Shown here in pieces: positions 46,370 to 57,370 of a DNA stretch of 64,000 nucleotides. This DNA comes from Thozetella sp. PMI_491. Its lineage: Eukaryota; Ascomycota; Sordariomycetes; Chaetosphaeriales; Chaetosphaeriaceae. The notes below the pieces were generated by a model. The model was given only the letters and a program-made list of their open reading frames with translations. It searched no databases and was not told where the DNA came from. Made by a program: the position numbers and the translations under genes. The stretch lies in NCBI GenBank assembly GCA_021432635.1, contig MU270038.1, positions 62,001 through 126,000 of the forward strand. Direction: 5' to 3'. The first letter of the stretch is position 1. Each line of letters opens with the position of its first letter.

Positions 46370-49300
46370 ATGGCCAACCGACCTCCCGCGGGAGGCTCTT
46401 CGAGCAACCGGAATGACCTCCTGCTCGATCTCGATGGCGACCAACCTGCATACAGTCAGGGACAGAGGTCACATGTGAACGATGACGACCTCCTCAAGGC
46501 TTACGATGACCACCCAGATGGCGGCCAGCCGCGGCCGTCCGTCTCGTACGATGACTTCGTCGGCGCGGACCAAGCGACACACCCGTCGGTCAAGGCAGAG
46601 GGCGGCCCTTCCCGCGCCGGCGGCCGGCCGCGAGGTCCGTACCTCACCGAGAACGACCGGCAATACAGCCAAACGACGGAGCTCGGCAACTACCAGCGGT
46701 ACGCCGACGACTTTGATGACTACCCGGAGGATGGCGGGTCGTACTATCAGGGCGGAAGCAACGCGCCGGGAAGGCAGGGTAACGTGCGCTCGCGAGGTGG
46801 CGGTCTGTTTGGTCGGGCCAAGAAGATGCTGGGAATGGGCGGAGGATACTCAGAGATGGACTTGCCCTTGACGGAACCCGGAGGTCAACGGCCAGACCCC
46901 GGCGTGGCTCAGCCGGCGAAATCGAGCAACAAGAAGTTTGACATGGGCAACTTCAAGTTCGGCTTCGGGCGAGGCAAGGTAGATCCTGCCACGCTCGGTC
47001 CGCGCATCATCCACCTTAACAACCCCCCCGCGAACGCCGCCGCCAAATACGTCGACAACCACATCTCAACAGCCAAATACAACGTCGCCAGCTTCCTTCC
47101 CAAGTTCCTCTTCGAACAGTTTTCCAAATTCGCCAACATTTTCTTCTTGTTCACCGCGGCCCTGCAGCAAATCCCAGGACTGTCGCCCACCAACCAATAC
47201 ACCACCATCGGGCCTCTGATTGTGGTGCTGCTCGTCTCTGCTGGCAAGGAGTTGGTGGAAGACTACCGGCGGAAGCAGGCAGACAAGGCCCTCAACCAAT
47301 CGAGGGCCCAAGTTCTGAGGGGATCGTCTTTTGAGGAGACAAAATGGGTCAACGTCGCCGTTGGGGATATCATCCGTGTCGAGTCCGAGGAACCTTTCCC
47401 TACCGACTTGATCTTGCTCGCGAGTTCCGAGCCCGAGGGCTTGTGCTACATCGAGACGGCCAACTTGGACGGCGAGACTAACCTGAAAATCAAGCAGGCT
47501 CTTCCGGAAACCTCGACCATGGTCAGCTCGAGCGAGCTAAGCCGGCTGGGTGGGAGGATCCGGTCCGAGCAGCCGAACAGCAGCTTGTACACATACGAAG
47601 GCACGCTGACGATGCAGGCCGGTGGAGGAGAGAAGGAGCTTCCCTTGACCCCCGAGCAGCTGCTGCTTCGCGGAGCCACCTTGCGGAACACCCCCTGGAT
47701 CCATGGAGTGGTTGTCTTCACCGGCCACGAGACGAAGCTCATGCGCAACGCTACGGCCGCCCCCATCAAGCGCACCAAGGTCGAACGTCAACTCAACATG
47801 TTGGTCCTGGCTCTCGTCGGCATCCTGTTGGTCCTGAGTGTGATCTCCACTGTTGGCGATCTGGTCAGCCGGAAAGTCATGGGCGACGGACTGGCGTATC
47901 TGATGTTGGACCCGACCGGCACCGCCTCTGAGGTCGCCCAGACCTTCTTGAAGGATATGGTCACGTACTGGGTCCTGTTTTCCTCTCTCGTGCCCATTTC
48001 CCTCTTCGTCACGGTCGAGCTTGTCAAGTACTGGCAGGCCACTCTCATCAATGACGACCTCGACATCTACTACGACAAGACCGACACCCCCGCCAACTGC
48101 AGAACCTCGAGCTTAGTCGAAGAATTGGGAATGGTGGAGTATGTGTTCTCTGACAAAACCGGCACATTGACCTGCAACATGATGGAGTTCAAGCAGTGCT
48201 CGATTGCAGGCATCCAGTACGCTGAGGAGGTCCCCGAGGACCGCAGGGCGACAATCGAAGACGGTGTCGAGGTCGGCATTCACGAATACAAGCAGTTGCA
48301 GGCAAACCTCAAGAGCCACTCCAGCGCCCTTGCCATTGAACACTTCCTCGGGCTGCTAGCGACATGCCACACAGTCATTCCAGAGCAGGACGAGCACGGC
48401 AACATCAAGTACCAGGCCGCCTCCCCTGACGAGGGTGCGCTGGTCCAAGGTGCCCAACAGCTCGGCTACAAGTTCGTAGCGCGAAAGCCCCGCGCGGTCA
48501 TCATTGAGGTGGAAGGCAAACAGTACGAATATGAACTCCTTGCGGTTTGCGAATTCAACTCGACACGGAAGAGAATGTCCACGATCTACCGCTGCCCAGA
48601 CGGCAAGATTCGCTGCTACTGCAAGGGTGCTGACACGGTCATCCTGGAGCGGCTCAACGAGAACAACCCGCACGTCGAAGCCACTCTACGGCATCTTGAA
48701 GACTATGCATCCGAAGGACTGCGGACGCTCTGCCTCTCCATGCGCGAGATTCCGGAGCACGAGTTCCAGGAATGGTACCAGGTTTTCGACAAGGCCCAGA
48801 CGACTGTCGGAGGCAACCGCGCGGAGGAGCTCGACAAAGCGGCCGAGATCATCGAGCACGATTTCTACCTCCTCGGCGCCACGGCCATCGAGGACCGACT
48901 CCAAGATGGCGTTCCCGAGACCATCCACACTCTTCAGCAAGCCGGCATCAAGGTCTGGGTCCTGACCGGCGATCGCCAGGAAACTGCCATCAACATCGGC
49001 ATGAGCTGCAAGCTTCTCAGTGAGGATATGATGCTGCTCATTGTCAACGAGGAGAGCCCACAGGCGACGAGGGATAATCTCCAGAAGAAACTGGACGCCA
49101 TCCGGCAACAGGGCGACGGCACCATCGAGATGGAGACCCTCGCACTGGTCATTGACGGCAAATCGCTGACATATGCCCTTGAGAAGGACCTGGAGAAGCT
49201 GTTCCTTGACCTCGCCATCAAGTGCAAGGCCGTCATCTGCTGCCGTGTCTCGCCGTTGCAGAAGGCACTAGTCGTGAAGCTGGTCAAAAAGTATCAGAAG

Positions 49301-50695
49301 CAATCCATCCTGCTCGCCATCGGCGATGGTGCCAACGACGTGTCCATGATCCAGGCCGCCCACATTGGTGTCGGCATCAGCGGTGTCGAGGGTCTGCAGG
49401 CTGCCCGGAGCGCCGACGTCGCTATCGCTCAGTTCCGGTACCTGCGCAAGCTGTTGCTCGTCCATGGCGCGTGGAGCTATCACCGCGTCAGCAAGACCAT
49501 CCTGTTTTCCTTTTACAAGAACATGACGCTGTATCTGACGCAATTCTGGGTAGGCTCTTACCTCCCCTGCTCCCTCTCGTTGCCGCCGCATTCCGTCGTG
49601 CTAACCTGTCCCAGTACACGTTCCAGAACGTCTTTTCCGGCGAGGTCATCTACGAATCGTGGACGCTTTCCTTCTACAACGTCTTCTACACCGTGCTTCC
49701 GCCGCTGGCGATGGGGTGTCTTGATCAGTTCATCTCGGCCCGTCTCCTAGACCGGTACCCGCAACTGTATCACCTCGGCCAGCAGAACACCTTCTTCAAG
49801 CTGAGGGTGTTCTCATCCTGGATCGCCACCGCCGTCTACCACTCAATCATCCTGTACATCGGCGGCGTGCTGCTGTGGCCCCGTGATGGACAGCAAGGCG
49901 ATGGCCAGGTCGCTGCGCACTGGGTGTGGGGCACTGCCATGTACGGCGCGACGCTCCTGACGGTGCTGGGTAAAGCCGGCCTAGTGACCAACAATTGGAC
50001 CAAGTACCACCTCATCGCCATTCCCGGAAGCATGGCTATCTGGATTATTTTCGTCGCAGTGTACGGAACCGTGGCCCCGATGATCGGCTTCTCGATGGAG
50101 TACCACGGCGTGGTGCCGCGCTTGTTCGCGAGCCCCATCTTCTGGCTGGAGATGCCCAGTCTGGCCGTTCTCTGCCTGACCCGAGACTTTGCGTGGAAGT
50201 ACGGCAAGCGCATTTGGGCTCCCGAGGTGTACCACCACGTCCAGGAAATCCAGAAATACAACATCCAAGATTATCGACCTCGGTAAGTTCGCTTCCTACA
50301 TCCTCATCCTTCGTCACCGAACCCCAAGCCTTTGCCTCGTGATTGCGCTGTCAGCCCTGTTTTCTTGACGTACCCCCTCCCAAAAAAGACCACATCAACG
50401 ATCTCCTTCCGATCTCCGATCGATACCCCATGCCCCAACCCGCCGCTATGGTTTAGCGCGCATAAAAAAAAAGGAAATAATTGCGGCAGCAAAGCTAACG
50501 TTTGATCCACTCTACAGTATGGAGCAATTCCAGAAGGCCATCCGCAAAGTCCGTCAGGTACAGCGCATGCGCAAGCAGCGTGGATATGCCTTCTCCCAAG
50601 CGGACGAGTCCCAGACACGCGTCCTGCAGGCGTACGACACGACTCAGCACCGCGGACGTTACGGAGAGATGGCGAGCTCGCGGCCGCACCAGTAG
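46370..50695 (+). CDS. drs2: P4-ATPase aminophospholipid flippase Drs2
   Basis: Exons 46370-49549, 49615-50282 and 50518-50695; 1,341 aa. A disordered Gly/Asp-rich N-terminal domain (about 200 residues) precedes the first conserved block, RIIHLNNPPAN. P4 signatures: QIPGLSPTNQYTT, DGETNLKIKQALPET, the PISL lipid-path motif at 542-545, DKTGTLTCN with the phosphorylated Asp595, SPDEGALV, and GDGANDVSMIQAAHIGVGI. About ten membrane helices are expected. The C-terminal cytosolic tail contains EIQKYNIQDYRPRMEQFQ and IRKVRQVQRMRKQRGYAF, homologous to the Gea2-interaction and PI4P-binding region of yeast Drs2. It stops soon after YDTTQHRGRYGEM and so lacks the longer yeast autoinhibitory extension. 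The enzyme moves phosphatidylserine and phosphatidylethanolamine to the cytosolic leaflet at the trans-Golgi, with a Cdc50 partner. The last intron (235 bp) falls inside the Gea2/PI4P segment. Confidence 0.97.
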
Positions 50696-53609
50696 GTCGG
50701 CTGCCGGTGACCGGGGCTTCCGCGAAGGCCGGCGTTTTGCTGGCGTCAGGAGGACCCATCCCAAATTTAATACTTGGCTACGGCGCTGTTTTGTTCACGA
50801 TACGATGCATTGATCGACGGGGCCCCGAAATACCATGAGAATAACGGTGGGAGGTGGCCCAGCCGGACCGCCCGTTTCTCATTTTATACATCGTTGAATT
50901 GGTACAAAATCCATTACACATGGGGAAAAGGGCTGGTCAGAGTCCGGGAGTTCTATTTATTTGTGTTTGTACTTAAAGCTGTACTTGATTCGACTCCTCA
51001 CATCAGATAGGCGAAATGGTAAACAAGGAAATGGTTTGTGCTCTTCCCTGTCTTTTCTCAGCCCTTCCTCGGGTGCGGTATGTCTCTCCACACACCAGCC
51101 CTGCCTGTCCATCTAGATACAGACGGTGTTGCAGATCTGCGATATCTCCATGCCCAAATCCGTACGGTGTTGTCGAAGGCGTATTCCCTCACCCAGGCCC
51201 GCCTCTCTCCACTTTACTGCTTAGAAACATGTGCCGCGGCCCCGGCGCTAATGCGGCAAACACGACGAGAAACCGCTGGACCGGACCGTACGGCTTTTGA
51301 AAGGGGGGAACGATGCTCGCTGCGCAGCCCGAGCAACCGAGCAACCCAAGTTGGCCAAGTGGCGAGGAGCAAACGGACAAGGCGAGGTAAGACGGTACCC
51401 TCGATTTCCAGCGGTGGTTCTCGTACGTGGGGGGTTGGGCTCCGCTTGGGCAGGTACCACGCGCCCCGGCCAGCGGCAGCAAAAGCAGCAGTAGCAGCAG
51501 TAGCAGCAAGCCCCGAGATTCTCCGGGCCGCAGCCCCTTCTCCGCCCGATCCCGCGAGTCAAGTCGGGGACAATGATGGACCCCCCCGGCACTCGGGCGC
51601 AGTGCGGGCAGGGCCCTGAGAGCAAGCACGGCCCGTCTCCACCGTGCCGACCCCCTTTCACCGTCCTTATAATGCCATAGCCAGGACCACGTGTGTGCGA
51701 GCGGACGACCAGACTCGCGACAAGGAGAAAAGACGGCCAGCGCCACTGTGACCCTAGGGGTGGCCGCTGCCCGCTGGGCGTCTGCTAAGTGGGAAGTGGG
51801 GCCACGAGCGAGGCCATTGAGTAATAGCTAGGGCGATGCATTTGTTGTCTTTGCCCAAGAGGTACCCGTATTATGGGGTATATTTGGGGTGCTTGGCCGA
51901 GCTAAGCAAGGCAAAGCTAGGCGCATGGCAATCAATGGGGGGAAGGGGAAAGCAGGACGTGGGAGGAGAGAAAGACGGGGGCAAGGGGGGTAGGAGGTAG
52001 TTGGGGGAGCCGTGGGCGGGCCAGGCATGACTGACTGCTGGTAACCAAGGGAAGAAGAAGAAACCCACTAATAGGTGATCGCTCAGATAAGACTTGACAA
52101 GGACTGCTCCTGGCGCTAACGAGTTTGAACCAAAGCATTTGCTTCTCAAGGGTCGTCGTTATCTCGACACACCGGCCCTACGGAGTAGTGCTGCCCGGTT
52201 TCCCTACCGAACCAGAGATAAGCTCTGCGCCTGTAAGCACAACTCGGATGGGCTCTGCTCTCCACATTGCCCTTGATTGCCCTCGGGCGCGTGAGGGTAA
52301 GAAAAGGTGGAAACCCCTTCTAGTTTTGCCGGATCTGGATCGCTGTTCGGAGGGATACAGGACCGGAAACCCGCGCGGGAACAGCTGCAAACTTGGCACG
52401 CTGAACACGAACAGGGACCAGGTCCTAGCGGTGCTTTGCACTAGACAATATCATGGTACCCTGCTAATAACTACATTCAGGCGAGAGGTTCATTCACAGA
52501 CGAGCAGGTCAGCAGGTAAGTAGATGCAATGTGGTATTCGTGTCATCCAATGTCATGATGCCTAGGCCCTAGTCGTTAACGCCTTGATTGTTGTCGTTGT
52601 TCCGAATGCCCATTAAACCCATGATCCCAATGTCTCTGTAGACGGTCCCATATACCTAGCCAGCCTATCGTAACCCCCCAAAATGCCAGTGATGACCGCT
52701 TTTCGTCCCTGTGTCCCTTTCTATGTATTATTTCCTATGCAGAAAGGCATCCAAAGATTGCCTCGAAGAGGAGAAAAATCCAAGCTCGACAGAAAAGTCA
52801 ACGTGAAGGGGGATGATCAAGTTGCGCAAAAAAAAAAAGGTGGCAAAGCGCGGCGGTTGCTACCCCGCGCCGTCCATCCTTCGGAGGCACTACCGCCTTG
52901 GTAGAAACGTAATCCAAGTCATGCCCGAGAGGAAGCACCCTGACCAAACACCGTCCACACCGAAAACAAAAACTGGCGACGACGCATCTTCCATTGCATT
53001 CCCCGCCTCGTCACGACCTCGCCTCGAGCACCGGAAGCCAAGAAGCCCGAGAGACTAGTCTCAAGGACCCCCCCGATCCCCAATTTCCCCCCCGCTTGCT
53101 GGCGCGTTTCTGTGGCGCCTTCTCTTATCAGGGTCTAGGACGGCCCGTGCAATTCGCCAGGCGAAATGCTCGCCTGTTTTCCCCGCGCGGAGTGTTGCAT
53201 TCCAAATGGCAGGTCCGGGGAAAACCCCCACACCAGTCGAAGGGAATTATATGGTGGAAAATAATCGAGTATCTCGGTTGGTGTCCAGTGATTTGGCCCT
53301 GCAGCAATGATGACCTTGCATTTCGGTGTCCCAGGAGGTAGCGCGGGGCGTACGAGGGCTGCGGTCAGCTTCCTTCCCTGTTGGTTTGGAGGTTTGCGCC
53401 ACGCCCCCCCGTCCTCCCCCCCCGAGTCGTGGGGCAGTTTGCTTTTGGTAGCGGTCGACATTACCCGCCCCCAAACTCCTCACATGACTGCTTGGGCCAA
53501 TGCAGGCTGCCGTCACTCTGGGGGTCCGAGGATCGAGACGCCTCGGGTGGGCTTTCCCTAAACAGGCCACGGGCATGCCGCGCACAAATGTCGCATGCTC
53601 CCTTCCCTT
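50696..53609. other. Convergent 3' spacer between DRS2 and the Ecl1-type gene
   Basis: About 2.9 kb with no recognisable gene; the longest open frames (up to 193 codons near 51038-51619) have random-looking, Arg/Pro-rich products. A CAG/TAG-rich triplet run is at about 51475-51511. Confidence 0.45.
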
Positions 53610-54828
53610 TTACCGTCCTCCCAAGGTAGGCGTTACGAGCTCAATGCTCTTTGGCCGTGAGTATGTCCCCGGTCGGCGAGACGGGAGTGGGCGGTCTGCA
53701 CTAGGCGAGGTCACCGAGTAGGCTCCCGCCCCAGCAAAGTAGGCCCCATCGTATGTGGACGAGAAGAGGCCCGAGATAGGGCGGGTATACGACGTGCTGG
53801 GGCTGGTCGCGGCGCTCCTACCAAATGGCCAGATGTTGGGTGAGTATGTCTGACTAGGAGAAGGAGGGCTAGGGGGCCGGATCGACAAGGATCTCAGGGC
53901 TGAGATGGCCGATGTGTGGGTGGTGCTCGGCGTCGTTGGCGGGGAGAAGTGGGTGGAATGAGGCCGTGACGGAGAGGCTCGGGGGATGATGTCCTTGGGC
54001 TCTGAATGACCGGCGTAATGAGGGTAAGCGGAATAATGATGGTTTGAGTGACGGCTCGACGGTGTCGTTGACGGCGCCAGGGTCTGATCGTGCATGCGGC
54101 AACTGCCATCCCGTTAGCCTACGGTGTCCCGGGCCAAGGTGGGCCAAAGACGAGGGGGACTCACGCTTCGGAGCAGTAAAGGAATCGCTCATCCTGAGGA
54201 ACAAACTGCTTTTCGCAAGTCATACTGAGACGTAACAAGTCAGCCAGGTTGTTCAACCCCCCCCCCCCTCCCCCCCCCATGCACAATCTGTATGCAGGAA
54301 CGGCAGGTCTCAGACTAAGACCGCCTCGAATCCTGCTCATTGGAACGAACCTCCGGCCAACGTAAATGGCCTGCATATCAGGTGATGGCGCGGCTTAACT
54401 AAATGGGCAAGCCTAGGAGGGGAAGCGAGGGAAAAGCAATTACAAAATCGAGGGGGAGACATGGTCTGCGACGACATAGTGTGACCCCAAGTCACAGGGG
54501 AGGGGCGCCACCATGAATAGCAATTGAGGGTGAAAAAGGGTGGGATGCGAGGCAGGGGCATAGACCATAGGAAGTCCGGAGCTTACCAATATGTCGGGAA
54601 GCTGTCCCGTTCCTCGTCGAACCAGCGCTCCTCCTCGAGCTCCCTCTCGCGATCACGGGGGTTCCTGCCCAGCTTCTGGGAAGCCTGTGGCGTGTGTCTC
54701 CTGGTCAAAGGGGCTGGGCGCGATGGCTTATGTTTTGTTGATAGGTCCGACACGGTGACTGCCTTTCGCACGTCGGTCATGGACGTGTTGGCTGAGCCAT
54801 GGCCGGACTTCCTACGGTGGTGGTGCAT
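53610..54828 (-). CDS. Ecl1-type life-span regulatory factor (zinc-binding)
   Basis: Exons 54828-54587, 54224-54165 and 54102-53610; 264 aa from the ATG at 54828. The core is C81-M-T-C84 followed by LYCSEAC (Cys98 and Cys102) and R-M-H-D, created exactly by splicing the 60-nt middle exon: TY-CMTCEKQFVPQDERF-LYCSEA-CRMHDQ. This C-x2-C, x13, C-x3-C arrangement is that of the fungal Ecl1/life-span regulatory factor family. In fission yeast, Ecl proteins respond to nutrient limitation or zinc and extend chronological life span. The N-terminus is basic and charged (RERELEEERWFDEERD). The long tail is Ser/Pro/Thr-rich, as in filamentous-fungal members. The start is uncertain: a CTAAAC...CTAG acceptor just upstream (about 54853-54866) could join an earlier coding exon, and a Met at residue 17 is also possible. 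It ends convergent with DRS2. Confidence 0.75.
54257..54278. repeat. C12-T-C9 tract inside intron 1 of the Ecl1-type gene
   Basis: Near-homopolymer C tract on the plus strand. It lies in the 362-bp intron and is therefore G-rich in the transcript, with quadruplex potential about 33 bases before the acceptor. Confidence 0.85.
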
Positions 54829-55836
54829 AGGGCCGGATGGTGATTGGTGATGGCCTAGGGGGTTTAGGTGAAGCCGGGGGCTGCGAGGCTTCACGGTCGC
54901 TGGTTGGCTCGCCGGTCTGTCAGGGTGACAGGGTCCCAGGGTCCCCTAGGACGGGTGGCAGAAACGTGGGGTTGAGCAATGGAAGGCGGGGTCCCTGCGA
55001 ATTGCAGCAAAGCCCTGGCGCCGTTCCAAGGGATGTGATTATTGTTCTGGACTCTTGGATGTGCAGGAGAGTCTTGAAGGGGTGAGCTGACCCTCTTGTT
55101 AAATGGTCGGCGGGCTTGCAGAGTTTTTTAGTCCGAGTTGGAGTAGAGGTTCCACGTTCGCTGTCGCGCACGCCTTGCAATGGCGACGGGGTGGCAAATA
55201 TGCTTCCTGCAGGAAAGAGAGATAAAAAAGTTTTTCTCCCTGCGTCTGGGGCCTGCTGCTGCGCTGGGTTTTGATGGTCGCGAAGGAAGAGAGCGATGAT
55301 AACGGTAGCCGCTAATAGCAGTGACTAGCTGCGATCAATTTTGATTGTGGAAATCTGGGGGTGAGATAGCGTCGGCTCGGGGACGAATTTCCCAAGGGCA
55401 AGCTCGGCTGCAAGCTAGGGTGAAGGCTAGCAGAGGGTGCTCCTAGATAGGCGAAGATATGGTCCGGCAACCAAAGAGGTTTCCGAAAGGTGGAGCAGCG
55501 ATACCAACAGGCACCTGGCTATCTCGGGAATTTGTCTGATGGATGTGGTAGCGGCAGCTGTTGTGATACCTGCAAAGTCGCCGTTGTCGGATAATCTCGG
55601 TCCCAATGGTCGAGTGCACAGCAGCAACAGGTAGGCAATTAGGTGTGGCAGAGAGACAGATTGCCCGGGTTTGCTAGGGGAGTGACGTCGTGGTCGGGAA
55701 GCGGGTTGTTGAAGAGCGCAGCAGACGGAACGTGAGAAAGGCGGGTCCCGGAGGGGGATGAGGTAGAGAGGTTGAGTGGGAGATAAACTGAGAGAGAGGG
55801 AGGCGGACGGTGCGGAGGATGTGGGTGTGTGCAATA

Positions 55837-55865
55837 GACACACACACACAGAGAGAGAGAGAGAC
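55837..55865. repeat. CA-GA compound microsatellite
   Basis: A (CA)n run followed directly by a (GA)n run; in the sense of the Ecl1-type gene it is (TC)n(TG)n, about 1 kb upstream of its ATG. Confidence 0.9.
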
Positions 55866-57337
55866 AGGTAAAGAGAGGAGCAGCGATGCTAGGTGAAGCA
55901 AGCGCTGGCGTCGTCAAGGGTTGGTTGTCTGGGGTTGCCAGGGAGGAGGAAAAGAAGGAAGAAAGAGCTGGAGGGGAGAGTGAGGTGTATTATGTGTCGA
56001 TACGGGGACGCGTGAACCAGCAGCTATCAGATTAGGATGACTCTTCAGAATTTGGCGTGATTTGCACCGTTTTGCACGTTCCTGCTTCTCAAGCCTCCCG
56101 GTGCTCCAGCTCCTAGTGGGGACCCTGTTGAGAAAGAGCAAGGACCTTTCTTGTCACTTTGTGAGTCTGCTGGACCGAAAGCGGAGATCATCTGCTTCCT
56201 GGTCTTGGCCAATCGTCTTTCACCGTCGGCGTCTCACTTTCTCTTTCTAGCGCCAAGCGGCCAGTGGGGAGGCCAGTCCTCTACGGGCCGATGGGTGCGG
56301 ACTGGGATTGAGCGCAGGGACTTTTCTGTGTGTGTGTGGGCTTGTGTGGCCGGTGTGTGGCCGTGTGGGCGTCTGATTCGAAAGGCGAGGGCGGAAGAAA
56401 AGGGAAGAGAGTGATAGTTTTGGAAGGGGGGGGCGAAAGGGGAATGGTGCTCTTTTTTTTTTTTTCTTCTTCTTTGAGGGCAAAAAGGGCTTGATTCAGC
56501 AAGCAAGAAAAAAATTTCTCTTGGTTCCTGAATATTGAGCAGGCTGTCGCTGGCGAGGTCTCCAAATGCCACACACACCAAGACTTTGAAAGGAGAAGGT
56601 GAGAGGCACATCGGAACGGAGGGAACCCTGCTGGTTCTTGTAGTGTGTATGTGCTGCGCGGACTGGGGCTGGAGCAGGTCACGTCTTCTGTTCAAGGAAC
56701 CCGAATGGACACCTGAGAGGACCCCCATAACATCCATTACGGCATGTTGGCTTGCACGTACCCCTCCCGACAGCGCTCCAATTCGCTAACCAACCCCACT
56801 GCAAGTGCAGGAAAAGAGTTGCGACTGCCCTGCAGGTTTGGGAAGCGGGCAGCCGGGAGGGGAGGGGTGGGGATGGAGGGGCGCGAGGCTTGTTGGAGGG
56901 GGGGAGGGGCGTGGGATAACGGAGGGGTCGCGCCTGGCGATTGCGTTTCTCTGCATACTAGCCAAGAGCCACAAGGGCCAGGAGCTACCACCAGACGGGC
57001 TTCACTTCACACACGTCTCCCAGCCCGGGCTAGAGACATTGGCCATTGCTCTATTTCTGCATTTCCTTGTGCCATGTTCCTGCCGGTACATGACCGAGAG
57101 TCTCCCGACGCCCGCGGTGCTGCCTGGGACTGTCTCTCGGCTACCGCCGTCCGGTCGCCGCCGACGAAAAGCTTGATTATGGTGACAGATAGAGAGAGAT
57201 GTTGCAAGAATGTTGTCATATTCCCGAATGCAGCCGCCGGCTTCTCTTATTTTTCTTTATTTTTAATGCACAATTTTTGCCCCTGGCGCGATTCCTTGCT
57301 TGCCGCATCTAGACCCATCCCTGGCTGCCCGCCCCCT

Positions 57338-57342
<5 letters not shown>

Positions 57343-57370
<28 letters not shown>
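57343..57370. repeat. 28-base poly-T tract
   Basis: Uninterrupted run of 28 T. Eight A/T-rich bases or fewer flank each side, so it is not an obvious retrotransposon tail. Confidence 0.9.

Noticed and set aside
57343-57370. Poly-T run as the reverse of a retroelement poly-A tail
   Set aside because: No adjacent reverse-transcriptase remnant or target-site duplication was seen.
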